Source: Clostridiales bacterium
GTDB taxonomy: Bacteria > Bacillota > Clostridia > Christensenellales > Borkfalkiaceae
DNA length: 39,692 nucleotides
Assembly (NCBI GenBank): GCA_015055725.1
Contig: SVHO01000008.1
Location: forward strand, 1 to 39,692
Reading direction: 5' to 3'
A program made the translations under genes and the position numbers. Positions 1-7,388 of this stretch are shown here, piece by piece; positions within the stretch are counted from its first letter, which is position 1; each line of letters opens with the position of its first letter. The notes below the pieces were generated by a model. That model did not search any database. It was not told the DNA's origin and saw nothing but the letters and a program-made list of their open reading frames with translations.

Positions 1-1
1 A

Positions 2-163
2 GCCGAAAATGTGCCTGCTTATAGCAAATATATTGCCTATGATTTAGCCAGCCTCACGGACGATTTTATGTCGTTTGTGTGTCCTCCGATAATAGAACGG
101 CTAAAATCGGTGTTTTTGGTGAACGAAATAAAAAATTTTCAAAAAAATTCAAAAAATTACTGA
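2..163 (+). CDS. C-terminal end of an unidentified protein (5' truncated by window)
   Basis: The frame from base 2 is open for 53 codons and ends in TGA, so this is the last part of a gene that begins before the window. The fragment ends in a Lys/Asn-rich tail (NFQKNSKNY). I recognise no family in it. A TTGAAA-17-TACAAT promoter and the next gene follow on the same strand, so the gene ends a transcription unit or reads into the next. The call rests only on the open frame and protein-like composition. Confidence 0.5.
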   Translation, partial: AENVPAYSKYIAYDLASLTDDFMSFVCPPIIERLKSVFLVNEIKNFQKNSKNY

Positions 164-202
164 AAAAGGCTTGACAAATCACAATAAATTTTTAAAAACC
201 TA

Positions 203-231
203 TTGAAATTTTTTAAAAAGTGTTATACAAT
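203..231 (+). promoter_or_regulatory. Sigma-A type promoter for the P-loop ATPase gene
   Basis: TTGAAA at 203-208 and TACAAT at 226-231 are separated by exactly 17 bp in very AT-rich DNA. The next start codon is at 269, preceded by AGGAGG, so the leader would be about 30 nt. Confidence 0.6.
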
Positions 232-268
232 ATAAATAGATAAGATATTCAATTAGGAGGAAACCCCA

Positions 269-676
269 ATGAAAATAATTTATGGACCAAAAGGTACGGG
301 CAAAACCAAAGCAATTATCGATTGCGCAAATAAAGCGATTGACGAGGCTAAAGGGCATGTTATCTTTATCACTGATACCAAAAGATACACTCACGATATA
401 AAGTATCCTATTAGGTTTTTAGACGTCACGGGTTTTGACGTTAAATCTGCTGAAAGCTTAAACGGCTTCTTAAAAGGCATAGTTGCTGCTAACGGCGATA
501 ATGAGTACGTTTTTTTAGATGGAGTTGCTAGAATAACTGGTGAATGCCTTTGCAAACTTGAAAGCATTTTTGCTTCAATGGAAAAACTTGAAAAGGATTA
601 CGGCGTAAAATTCATCGTCACCTGCAGTGCTTCTAAAGAAGAATTGCCAGACTTTGTGTTAAAGTACGTTGATTAA
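269..676 (+). CDS. Small P-loop ATPase/GTPase-like protein, unknown role
   Basis: This 135-residue protein begins with a Walker A loop almost at the N-terminus (GPKGTGKT, residues 6-13) and has a Walker B-like strand VFLDG at 81-85. It therefore probably binds a nucleotide, but it is too short to carry a recognisable effector domain. The N-terminal placement of the loop and the lack of a signal peptide or membrane segment suggest a soluble cytoplasmic protein. The start is fixed by AGGAGG 9 nt upstream. It has its own promoter and is followed by a perfect 12-bp hairpin, so it appears to be a single-gene unit. Thymidine-kinase-like or DNA-processing roles are possible but nothing in the sequence settles this. 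Confidence 0.75.
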   Translation: MKIIYGPKGTGKTKAIIDCANKAIDEAKGHVIFITDTKRYTHDIKYPIRFLDVTGFDVKSAESLNGFLKGIVAANGDNEYVFLDGVARITGECLCKLESIFASMEKLEKDYGVKFIVTCSASKEELPDFVLKYVD

Positions 677-715
677 GTTGTTTTTTAGTTGATTTTTATA
701 TATAAAATGTTGTAA

Positions 716-749
716 AATAATAGTTGGGCAACCAACTATTATTTTTTTA
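716..749 (+). terminator. Intrinsic terminator between ATPase gene and thrC
   Basis: A perfect 12-bp stem (716-727 with 732-743) closes a GCAA tetraloop and is followed by a T run. It sits only about 12 nt before the thrC start. A weak promoter-like TTGATT/TAAAAT pair lies at about 689-719, so the hairpin could also act as an attenuator on thrC; that is inference. Confidence 0.8.
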
Positions 750-760
750 TAGGTGACGTT

Positions 761-2245
761 ATGAAATTTGTTAGCACACGTGGTCAGTCAGAAGCATCTT
801 GTTCGGCATCGGCAATAGTTAAAGGGCTTGCAGAAGACGGGGGACTTTTCGTTCCTGAAAAATTTCCGCAAATTTCTTTTGATGAATTAAATCAAATGAT
901 TGATATGGATTATGCTGAACGTGCGTGCACCGTGCTTCATAAATATCTTGAAGAATACGATAAGGAAGAATTACTTTGCGCATGTGAAAAAGCATATTCA
1001 AAATTTGAGGATTGTGACCCTGCGCCCGTTGTCAAAATTGATGAGAACACTTTTATAATGGAATTATTCCACGGCCCCACACTTGCCTTTAAGGACGTTG
1101 CGCTCACTCTTCTTCCGTATCTATTAAGAAAAGGTGCGGATATTTGTGGAATTAAAGAGCAAATTCTTATCTTAGTTGCAACGAGTGGCGATACGGGAAA
1201 AGCCGCGCTTGAAGGGTTTAAGGACGCTCAAGGTATTAAAATTATGGTCTTTTACCCAAGTGAAGGGGTAAGCGACATGCAAAAGTTGCAAATGTGCACT
1301 CAAGAGGGCGATAACGTTAACGTGGTTGCAATTAAAGGTAATTTTGACGATTGCCAAACTGCCGTTAAAAACATTTTTTCGGATAAAAAAATAGAACGTG
1401 AACTAAAAGAAAAAGGCGTTATATTTTCAAGCGCAAATTCAATGAATTTTGGTAGATTAGTTCCCCAAGTCACTTATTATTTCTCTGCTTATTGTGATTT
1501 AATTGCAAGTGGAGAAATTAAAATAGGAGATAAAGTGAATTTTGTTGTTCCCACGGGGAATTTTGGAAATATTCTCGCTGGATACTATGCAAAACAAATG
1601 GGCTTGCCTGTTGGGAAACTTATTTGCGCTTCAAACGATAATAACGTTTTAACTGAATTCTTTGCAAGTGGAACTTACGATATCAATAGAGAATTTTATA
1701 AAACTATTTCTCCGTCAATGGATATATTAATTTCAAGCAATCTTGAAAGACTTATTTTCGAACAATCGGGGCGTGATGCAAAACTAACTGCTAATCGCAT
1801 GGCAGAACTTAAAACTAAAGGCAATTATTCATTAACTGATAAAGAAAAAACTGCGCTTTCTAAAGACTTTTTTGCAGATTTTTGCGACCAATTAGAGTGT
1901 AAAGAAACTATTGGCGAAGTTTTTGACGAATACGGCTATCTTTTAGATACTCATACCGCCGTTGCGGTCAACGTTAAAAACACTTATTGTGATTACACAA
2001 AAGACAACACTCCAACCGTAGTTTTGTCAACAGCAAGTCCTTATAAGTTTGCTAAAGACGTTTTAAGCGCTATTAACGGCAAAGTTCCTGAAGATGCGTT
2101 TAAATGTGCAAATAAGCTTTATGAAGTTTCAGCATTGCCCGTTCCAGACCAACTCGTTGCGTTAAAGACCAAAGAAAAAAGATTTACACAAATTATAAAT
2201 AGAACTGAAACCTTAAACGCGGTTATTGAGTTTATCGGTAAATAA
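761..2245 (+). CDS. thrC: Threonine synthase
   Basis: It converts O-phosphohomoserine to threonine, the last step of threonine biosynthesis, in the cytoplasm with pyridoxal phosphate. The N-terminal pattern TRGQ...GGLFVP and the segment FHGPTLAFKD, holding the PLP-binding lysine at about residue 111, are typical of the fold-type II long-form (ThrC type 2) family. TSGDTGKAA at 141-149 is the phosphate-binding motif, and NSMNFGR near 225 is another conserved block. The length of 494 residues is normal for this subclass. The ATG is preceded by AGGTGA. It is the first gene of a close run with trpS, a DUF5685-like gene, a J-domain-like gene, a membrane gene and rlmD. Confidence 0.95.
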   Translation: MKFVSTRGQSEASCSASAIVKGLAEDGGLFVPEKFPQISFDELNQMIDMDYAERACTVLHKYLEEYDKEELLCACEKAYSKFEDCDPAPVVKIDENTFIMELFHGPTLAFKDVALTLLPYLLRKGADICGIKEQILILVATSGDTGKAALEGFKDAQGIKIMVFYPSEGVSDMQKLQMCTQEGDNVNVVAIKGNFDDCQTAVKNIFSDKKIERELKEKGVIFSSANSMNFGRLVPQVTYYFSAYCDLIASGEIKIGDKVNFVVPTGNFGNILAGYYAKQMGLPVGKLICASNDNNVLTEFFASGTYDINREFYKTISPSMDILISSNLERLIFEQSGRDAKLTANRMAELKTKGNYSLTDKEKTALSKDFFADFCDQLECKETIGEVFDEYGYLLDTHTAVAVNVKNTYCDYTKDNTPTVVLSTASPYKFAKDVLSAINGKVPEDAFKCANKLYEVSALPVPDQLVALKTKEKRFTQIINRTETLNAVIEFIGK

Positions 2246-2268
2246 TTTAGATTAATTAGGTGTTATAT

Positions 2269-3273
2269 ATGGAAGATAAAAAAATACTTTTTAGTGCAAT
2301 TCAGCCAAGTGGTATTTTAACTATTGGCAATTATCTTGGTGCATTAAGAAATTTTAAAAAATTACAAGATGATTATAACGGCGTTTACGCTATTGCAGAC
2401 TTGCACACGCTAACCGTCAAGCAGGACCCCGCAATTTTACGTAAAAACACTTATGAACTTGCAGCACTTTATCTTGCGTGTGGAATAGACCCTGAAAAAT
2501 CTATACTTTTCGCTCAGTCACACGTTTCCGCACACTCAGAACTTGCTTGGGTACTTAACACTATTTGTTATCCTGGTGAGTTGTCTAGAATGACGCAATT
2601 TAAGGATAAAAGCAAAAAACACGAAGATAATATCAATATGGGGTTGATGGATTATCCCGTTTTAATGGCAGCAGATATTTTGCTTTATCAAACCGAACTC
2701 GTTCCTATCGGAGCAGATCAAAAACAACATCTTGAACTTGCAAGAGATTTAGCAATTCGTTTTAACAATAGATTTGGTGAAACTTTTAAAATTCCAGAAG
2801 GATATATCGGTAAATCGGCAGCACGCGTTATGAGTCTTGCTGAACCTGATAGAAAAATGAGTAAATCAGATGCAAATTTAAATGCCTTTATTTCTATGGA
2901 TGACGACCCTGCAACTGTTTTAAGAAAATTTAAGCGCGCCGTGACCGATAGTGACGATAAAATTATTTATTCACCAGAAAAACCAGGGATTAGTAATCTT
3001 TTATCTATTTATTGTGCGTTTACTGATAAAACTTTTGACCAAGCAGAACAAGAATTTGCAGGAAAAGGTTATGGTGACTTTAAGCTTGCCGTTGGACAAG
3101 TTGTCACCGATAAAATTGAACCGATTAGACAAGAAAAAAATAGATTACTTAACGATAAAGCGTATCTTGACGAAGTGCTTAAAAGCGGTGCTGAGCGTGC
3201 AGAAAGGCTTGCGTATAGAACACTTAGTAAAGTTTATAAAAAAGTTGGCTTAGTTGCGCGTAAAAGGGGTTAA
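2269..3273 (+). CDS. trpS: Tryptophan--tRNA ligase
   Basis: A class I aminoacyl-tRNA synthetase that charges tRNA-Trp with tryptophan. The Rossmann-fold ATP site is shown by the PSGILTIGNYLG block near the N-terminus (HIGH-like motif) and by KMSKS at about 196-200. The length of 334 residues matches bacterial TrpS. I chose the ATG at 2269 because AGGTG lies 6 nt upstream; an in-frame GTG at 2260 has no better site. The stop at 3273 is one base from the next start at 3275, so the two genes are translationally close. No T-box leader is visible, which fits its position inside an operon behind thrC. Confidence 0.95.
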   Translation: MEDKKILFSAIQPSGILTIGNYLGALRNFKKLQDDYNGVYAIADLHTLTVKQDPAILRKNTYELAALYLACGIDPEKSILFAQSHVSAHSELAWVLNTICYPGELSRMTQFKDKSKKHEDNINMGLMDYPVLMAADILLYQTELVPIGADQKQHLELARDLAIRFNNRFGETFKIPEGYIGKSAARVMSLAEPDRKMSKSDANLNAFISMDDDPATVLRKFKRAVTDSDDKIIYSPEKPGISNLLSIYCAFTDKTFDQAEQEFAGKGYGDFKLAVGQVVTDKIEPIRQEKNRLLNDKAYLDEVLKSGAERAERLAYRTLSKVYKKVGLVARKRG

Positions 3274-3274
3274 A

Positions 3275-4141
3275 ATGTTCGGATACGTTAAAACTGATTT
3301 GCCGAATATGTACGTCAAGGATACGGTTTTATACAAGGCTATGTATTGTGGCTTGTGTAAAGCGATTGGTAAAACTTGTGGACAAAAGGGGAGGCTCGTA
3401 CTAAATTATGATTTAACCTTTTTATCCCTTTTACTTCACAATATTGCCGATATAGACGTTAAAGTTGAAAAACAAACGTGTATAATACATCACGTTAGAA
3501 AACGCCCAGTTGCCGTGCCAGACGATTTAACCTTGCGCATTGGTGCGCTTAACGTTATTCTTGCTTACCATAAGCTTAATGACGACGTTTTGGATAATGG
3601 TAAAGGCAAGGTAAAGCGTTCGTTTTTTAATTCGTCGTATAAAAAAGCGTTAAAAGCAGAGCCTATACTTGATAAAATAGTAGCAAAAAGATATAATGAT
3701 TTAATTAAATATGAAAAGACTAACGGTGATAGTATAGACTTATCTGCAGACCCCTTTGGGAATATGATGTGTGAAATCACTAAAGAACTTTTAGGGGATA
3801 AATGCACGGAAAACGTTGGGCAAATGGCGTATCTATTAGGGAAGTGGATATATCTTATTGACGCGCTTGACGATTTTGATAAAGATAAAAAGAAAAAGAA
3901 CTTTAACGTTTTTGTTAATTTATATCCTGAGTTTTCTACAAAAGAAAGTTTGGTTAAGGAAAAGGGCTGTGAAATCGTTTACGTTTTTGGATCTCTTCTT
4001 AGCGAAATAGAAAGGCTTTGTAAGGAAATTGATTACAAGTTTAACCACGATTTAATTGATAATATTTTGATAAGTGGGCTTAAAAAACAAACAAAACAAA
4101 TTTTGGAGGGAGAAAAATGCAAGAATACTACAAAATTTTAA
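3275..4141 (+). CDS. DUF5685-like conserved protein
   Basis: A soluble protein of 288 residues from the ATG at 3275, which has AAAGGGG just upstream inside the end of trpS. It starts MFGYVKTDLPNMYVKD and then MYCGLCKAIG, a CxxC pair with a further conserved-looking Cys-His stretch (TCIIHH) near residue 70. These features recall the DUF5685 family of Firmicutes, whose function I do not know. The middle contains an acidic helix WIYLIDALDDFDKD with spaced aspartates, reminiscent of metal-binding helices of all-alpha enzymes, but this is only suggestive. The last 25 bases overlap the next gene, a J-domain-like protein, implying coupled translation. Confidence 0.7.
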   Translation: MFGYVKTDLPNMYVKDTVLYKAMYCGLCKAIGKTCGQKGRLVLNYDLTFLSLLLHNIADIDVKVEKQTCIIHHVRKRPVAVPDDLTLRIGALNVILAYHKLNDDVLDNGKGKVKRSFFNSSYKKALKAEPILDKIVAKRYNDLIKYEKTNGDSIDLSADPFGNMMCEITKELLGDKCTENVGQMAYLLGKWIYLIDALDDFDKDKKKKNFNVFVNLYPEFSTKESLVKEKGCEIVYVFGSLLSEIERLCKEIDYKFNHDLIDNILISGLKKQTKQILEGEKCKNTTKF

Positions 4142-4734
4142 ATATTTCTGAAGATGCTTCGATTGAAGAAATTGAAAGCGCTTATAAAACTTTGAAAGAA
4201 AAATATTCTCGCGATAGATTTTTAGAAGGGGAAGCAGGGAACGAGGCTGCAAGACTTTTAACTAAAGTTGAAACCGCATATCATGAAATTATGGCTTCGC
4301 GCAAAAATAATCAAAGTGAAGAAAAAACTTCTCCAGTTGATTTTTCGGAAGTTGAGTCCTTAATCAAAAAAGGAGATATAACTTCTGCGCAAGAAAAACT
4401 TGATAACATAAACGATAGAAACGCTGAGTGGCACTATTTGCAATCAGTTATATTCTATAAAAAGAATTGGATAAACGAAAGCAAAAAGCAATTAGAAATC
4501 GCGCTTAGCATGGAACCGCATAACAAAAAGTATGCTGAAGACTTTGCTAAACTTAAACAAAAGATGGATTATAACGACCGTCAATTTAGGTCTGGCAACA
4601 CAAACTTCAATAGCGCAAACGGTCCACAAGAAGATTATAATCGTCAAATGGGCGGAACGGATTCAAACGGTTGCTTGTCTTTCTGTGCAACGTGGTGTTG
4701 TATGGATATGCTTTGCAGTATGTGTTGTAGATAA
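4117..4734 (+). CDS. J-domain-like protein lacking HPD, with cysteine-rich tail
   Basis: Residues 1 to about 60 have the helical pattern of a DnaJ J domain (YYKILNISEDAS, then YKTLKEKY), but the HPD loop that stimulates DnaK is replaced by SRD. Residues 70-150 form a TPR-like helical pair (AEWHYLQSVIFYKKNWINESKKQLEIAL). The last 20 residues are very rich in cysteine (CATWCC, MLCSMCC), which could bind metal, be acylated or insert in a membrane. GGAGGG lies 6 nt before the ATG. The gene overlaps the DUF5685-like gene and its own stop overlaps the next start (TAATG), so the three are probably one functional unit. Confidence 0.75.
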   Translation: MQEYYKILNISEDASIEEIESAYKTLKEKYSRDRFLEGEAGNEAARLLTKVETAYHEIMASRKNNQSEEKTSPVDFSEVESLIKKGDITSAQEKLDNINDRNAEWHYLQSVIFYKKNWINESKKQLEIALSMEPHNKKYAEDFAKLKQKMDYNDRQFRSGNTNFNSANGPQEDYNRQMGGTDSNGCLSFCATWCCMDMLCSMCCR

Positions 4735-5267
4735 TGAAAAGTAAAATCATATCAATTTCTGCAATTTCCGCCGGATTTGTTGCAATATGTTTGCTCGTAG
4801 GGGCTTATTTTGAAGTTGCAGATTTGTTTACTGTAGTTATTTCATCTGTGTTCGTGACTTTACCACTTTATTTTAATTCGTATAAAGGCAGTGTTTTAAC
4901 CTTTCTTGTAGGTGGAATTATTGCCTTTATATGTAGTGGATTTAATATAATTTCGTTAGTTTTTCCTGCGTATTTTGCTTTTTTCGGAATTTATCCAGTA
5001 GTTAGAATTTTTTTGACCGAAAAAAAGGTTAATAAATACGCAGGTTTTATTTTTGGGCTAATATGGTTTGTTGCTGTCGCTTACGGGCTTTATTTTTATT
5101 ATTTGCTCATCATGGGCGCAACTTTTGAAGGCTTGCCAGAATGGATAATAAATTACTTACCATATTTAGTTGCTATAATTGCGATTGTTTTTTACTTTAT
5201 TTACGATAAATTTGTTTTGGTGGCGAGAAAGGCAACGCATTTTTACTTAAATAAGATTATTAAATAA
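4734..5267 (+). CDS. Polytopic membrane protein, unknown function
   Basis: The 177-residue product is strongly hydrophobic, with about five predicted membrane segments: roughly residues 5-25, 28-48, 53-72, 80-95 and 105-130, plus one near 143-160, separated by short charged loops. It ends in a basic tail (KFVLVARKATHFYLNKIIK), consistent with the positive-inside rule. The ATG overlaps the stop of the J-domain-like gene by one base, so translation is likely coupled and the J-like protein may work at the membrane with it. I recognise no family or catalytic motif. Confidence 0.75.
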   Translation: MKSKIISISAISAGFVAICLLVGAYFEVADLFTVVISSVFVTLPLYFNSYKGSVLTFLVGGIIAFICSGFNIISLVFPAYFAFFGIYPVVRIFLTEKKVNKYAGFIFGLIWFVAVAYGLYFYYLLIMGATFEGLPEWIINYLPYLVAIIAIVFYFIYDKFVLVARKATHFYLNKIIK

Positions 5268-5283
5268 AAGTAGGTTTTACTAA

Positions 5284-6699
5284 ATGGAAAAGAACGAGGA
5301 AAAAATCGGGCTTGTAGTTGGGCTCGGTGCGAATTGTGAAGGAATAGTTAAGCAAGACGGAATGGTCGTCTTCGTTCCTTTTACGCTTGTAGGCGAAAAA
5401 ATTCGTTATAAAGTTTTAAAAGTCACTTCAAAATGTGCTTATGGGAAACTTATCGAAGTTTTAACTCCCGCCGAAATGCGCGTTCGTGTTAATTGCCAGT
5501 TTTACGGCAAATGTGGTGGGTGTCAACTCCAACACGTTAAATACGTTAATCAACTAAAAATTAAAGAAGAAACGGTGGCAAACTGTTTTAATAAAATTGC
5601 AAATCTTAACGTGAACGTTAAGCCAACGGTAAAGGGTGACAATCAATTTAGATATCGCAATAAATTGCAATTACCTGTTGGAAACACAAAAAATGGCACG
5701 GTTATTGGTTTTTATGCTGAAAATTCACATAGAATCGTGCCGATAAACGACTGCTTGATTAATGCGCCTTGGACTGCGGACGTTATTTCTGCGTTTAAGG
5801 CTTACATAGATGAATTTGATATAAAAGGATATAATGAAACTGACGGTAGCGGGGAACTGCGCGAAATAACCGTTAAAGAAATAAAAGGCTCGTTAATAAT
5901 TACGGCTGTAGTTCTTGATGAAAATATTCGCGGAAAAAATAGACTTGTTGAAATTTTATCCGAGTGCGTTAAATATAAATTTTCGCTTTATCTAAACGTT
6001 AACAAGAAAAACACAAACGTTATTTACGGTGATAAATTTATTCTTTTATACGGTGCGAAAGATTATTCTAGCGATATGCTAGGTATTAAATATAAAATTG
6101 GCGTTCAAAGTTTTATGCAGGTTAACAATTCCGTCTGTGCTAAACTTTATTCGGCTGTTAGAGATGCCGTATGTGCGGATGAAAACACAGTGGTTATTGA
6201 TGCGTATAGTGGAGCAGGGCTTATGACCGCGCTATTAGCAAAACAGGCAAAGAAGGCAATAGGAATTGAAATTGTGCCTGAAGCGGTTAAATGTGCAAAC
6301 GAACTTGCAGTTCAAAACGGTTTAGAAGATAAAATCACCAACTATTTAGGTAAATGCGAAGATATCTTGCCTAAAATAATTGAAAAAGAAAAGGCAGAAA
6401 ACAACAACGTTTGCGTTGTTTTAGACCCGCCGAGAAAAGGGTGTGACCTTAAAGTTATTAACTCTATAATAGAAAACGATATTGATAGAGTTGTTTACGT
6501 TTCGTGTAAGCCATCAACTCTTGCACGTGACGTTGGGTTATTGGTCGGCTCTTTAGAGCAAGTTAACGGCGAAATCGTTAAGGCTAAAGAATATAAGGAA
6601 AGATACACTGTTTCGCTTGTTCGTCCTTACGACATGTTTGCAAATACAAAGCACGTGGAGACTTTAGTCTGTTTAACTCGTGTAAACCACAATATATAG
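5284..6699 (+). CDS. rlmD: 23S rRNA (uracil-C5)-methyltransferase, RlmD/RumA family
   Basis: It methylates a uridine of 23S rRNA using S-adenosylmethionine. The N-terminal 70 residues form a TRAM-like RNA-binding domain. A [4Fe-4S] cluster motif follows (CQFYGKCGGCQLQH, about residues 75-88). The C-terminal half is a Rossmann methyltransferase with DAYSGAGLM, the LDPPRKGCD block and the catalytic cysteine in VSCKP. The length of 471 residues is normal for RlmD or the Gram-positive dual-specificity RlmCD; these two cannot be separated by sight. It is the last gene of the thrC run and is followed by a hairpin terminator at 6770. Confidence 0.92.
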   Translation: MEKNEEKIGLVVGLGANCEGIVKQDGMVVFVPFTLVGEKIRYKVLKVTSKCAYGKLIEVLTPAEMRVRVNCQFYGKCGGCQLQHVKYVNQLKIKEETVANCFNKIANLNVNVKPTVKGDNQFRYRNKLQLPVGNTKNGTVIGFYAENSHRIVPINDCLINAPWTADVISAFKAYIDEFDIKGYNETDGSGELREITVKEIKGSLIITAVVLDENIRGKNRLVEILSECVKYKFSLYLNVNKKNTNVIYGDKFILLYGAKDYSSDMLGIKYKIGVQSFMQVNNSVCAKLYSAVRDAVCADENTVVIDAYSGAGLMTALLAKQAKKAIGIEIVPEAVKCANELAVQNGLEDKITNYLGKCEDILPKIIEKEKAENNNVCVVLDPPRKGCDLKVINSIIENDIDRVVYVSCKPSTLARDVGLLVGSLEQVNGEIVKAKEYKERYTVSLVRPYDMFANTKHVETLVCLTRVNHNI

Positions 6700-6743
6700 T
6701 ATAAATTAAATCTATTTAATACAAAATATTGATTTTTACCATT

Positions 6744-6756
6744 TCTAAATATGTTT
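6744..6756 (+). repeat. Left-edge copy of the island motif (13-nt core)
   Basis: TCTAAATATGTTT here matches the core of an 18-nt motif found at 8015, 11150, 12912 and 12974 inside the island. It lies 45 bp after the rlmD stop, just left of the TGTCCAC repeats. Confidence 0.5.
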
Positions 6757-6769
6757 CGTGTCCACCTTT

Positions 6770-6804
6770 TGTCCACGCTTTTGAAACGGCGTGGACATTT
6801 TTTA
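6770..6804 (+). terminator. Intrinsic terminator after rlmD
   Basis: A 9-bp stem TGTCCACGC (6770-6778) and GCGTGGACA (6789-6797) with a 10-nt loop is followed by six T. A second TGTCCAC lies 11 bp to the left at 6759. The same TGTCCACGCT sequence recurs twice near 14020, at the other side of the island. Confidence 0.8.
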
Positions 6805-6821
6805 TAAGGAAAATCGTCTTC

Positions 6822-6926
6822 GTAGTATAGTTCCATTTGACATTCTTTTGCTTATTCGCTATAATTAAATGGCTTCATCGCACCGGAGTAAAAGGAGACA
6901 AAGGACATAAAAGGAGACTATACTAC
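6822..6926. repeat. 10-bp inverted repeat bracketing the peptide promoter
   Basis: GTAGTATAGT at 6822-6831 and its exact complement ACTATACTAC at 6917-6926 lie on either side of the promoter. CTTCG and CGAAG extend the arms outward with a 3-nt bulge. The centre falls at about 6874, close to the predicted transcription start. Only the right arm would be transcribed, so a protein-binding role is more likely than an RNA hairpin. Confidence 0.5.
6837..6865 (+). promoter_or_regulatory. Perfect consensus promoter of the 17-residue peptide minigene
   Basis: TTGACA at 6837-6842 and TATAAT at 6860-6865 are both exact consensus with the ideal 17-bp spacer, which predicts strong constitutive transcription starting near 6872. 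The transcript would be about 170 nt and end at the hairpin at 7015-7042. Confidence 0.8.
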
Positions 6927-6940
6927 TTACGAAGGAGGCG
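6885..6940 (+). promoter_or_regulatory. Leader with repeated Shine-Dalgarno-like motifs
   Basis: The leader of the peptide minigene carries a series of SD-like cores: GGAG at 6885, AAAAGGAGAC at 6890-6899, AAGGAC at 6901, a second exact AAAAGGAGAC at 6909-6918 and finally AAGGAGG at 6932-6938. Only the last lies at a normal distance from a start codon. The two 10-nt copies are 19 nt apart. Confidence 0.6.
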
Positions 6941-6947
6941 GAAAATT

Positions 6948-7001
6948 ATGGCAAAGATTAAAATCAAAGTCAAGGGTACTTTACGTATCCGCCGTCGTTA
7001 A
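6948..7001 (+). CDS. 17-residue highly cationic peptide, putative minigene
   Basis: The frame encodes MAKIKIKVKGTLRIRRR and then TAA. It has a perfect promoter 83 nt upstream, AAGGAGG 9 nt before the ATG and a terminator 14 nt after the stop, so it looks like a complete tiny gene. Eight of 17 residues are Lys or Arg and none is acidic. Basic and aliphatic residues alternate (KIKIKVK) up to a central GT, then LRIRRR follows, a pattern that could form an amphipathic beta hairpin. A membrane-active, RNA-binding or leader-peptide role are all possible; none is shown. It is at the left end of the accessory island, opposite in strand to the other island genes. The reading frame could instead be incidental to a small RNA. 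Confidence 0.55.
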   Translation: MAKIKIKVKGTLRIRRR

Positions 7002-7014
7002 GACGATGAGCAGG

Positions 7015-7042
7015 GAGGGTGTTCGCGCACTCTCTTTTTTTT
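7015..7042 (+). terminator. Intrinsic terminator of the peptide minigene
   Basis: An 8-bp stem with two G-U pairs (7015-7022 with 7027-7034), tetraloop TCGC, is followed by eight T. It also separates the minigene from the convergent minus-strand genes. Confidence 0.75.
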
Positions 7043-7388
7043 AATCGTTATCTTTATGTGTTATCGCTTTACATTTTTGATTTTGTAAAGCGTCTTTTTT
7101 GCCTTGTTCGTAGCCATTCTTATATGCTTGCTCACAAGCGATGTAGTTATCCATTTTTCCTCCTTGATATTTCAGGTTTAGTTTTCCTCGCAATAAGTAT
7201 TGTTTATCCTTTTCAAGCTGTTCAATATGCTCATATAGATATACAATATAATTGCGCAGGTCATCAAGCAACTGCATAGTTTCCTCAACGCAATATCCTC
7301 TCTTTAATGCGATTCTTAAAGTTGTTTGCGTAAATGTAATATCGTGAAGTCTATTATCAAAGTAATGAATATCGTTTATGGAATCCAT
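7041..7388 (-). CDS. Small unknown protein of the island, possible internal start
   Basis: From the ATG at 7388 the product is 115 residues, largely helical and charged, with a coiled-coil-like middle (YIVYLYEHIEQLEKDKQYLL) and an end of the type EQAYKNGYEQGKKDAL seen in many small phage proteins. No family is recognised. A second in-frame ATG at 7154 has a far better ribosome site (AAGGAGG, 5 nt spacing) and would give a 37-residue protein that is only that tail. The longer start lacks a good site and lies in the end of the integrase remnant in another frame, so this gene was probably joined to the remnant by a deletion. Which start is used cannot be decided here. Confidence 0.45.
   Translation of the reverse strand: MDSINDIHYFDNRLHDITFTQTTLRIALKRGYCVEETMQLLDDLRNYIVYLYEHIEQLEKDKQYLLRGKLNLKYQGGKMDNYIACEQAYKNGYEQGKKDALQNQKCKAITHKDND

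Noticed and set aside
677-760. Riboswitch or T-box in front of thrC
   Set aside because: Only 84 bases with a simple terminator hairpin; none of the conserved T-box or threonine-leader elements is visible.
2951-3253. A 100-codon open frame within trpS
   Set aside because: It lies wholly inside trpS in another frame, lacks a ribosome site and has the biased Leu/Ile/Lys composition of a shadow frame.
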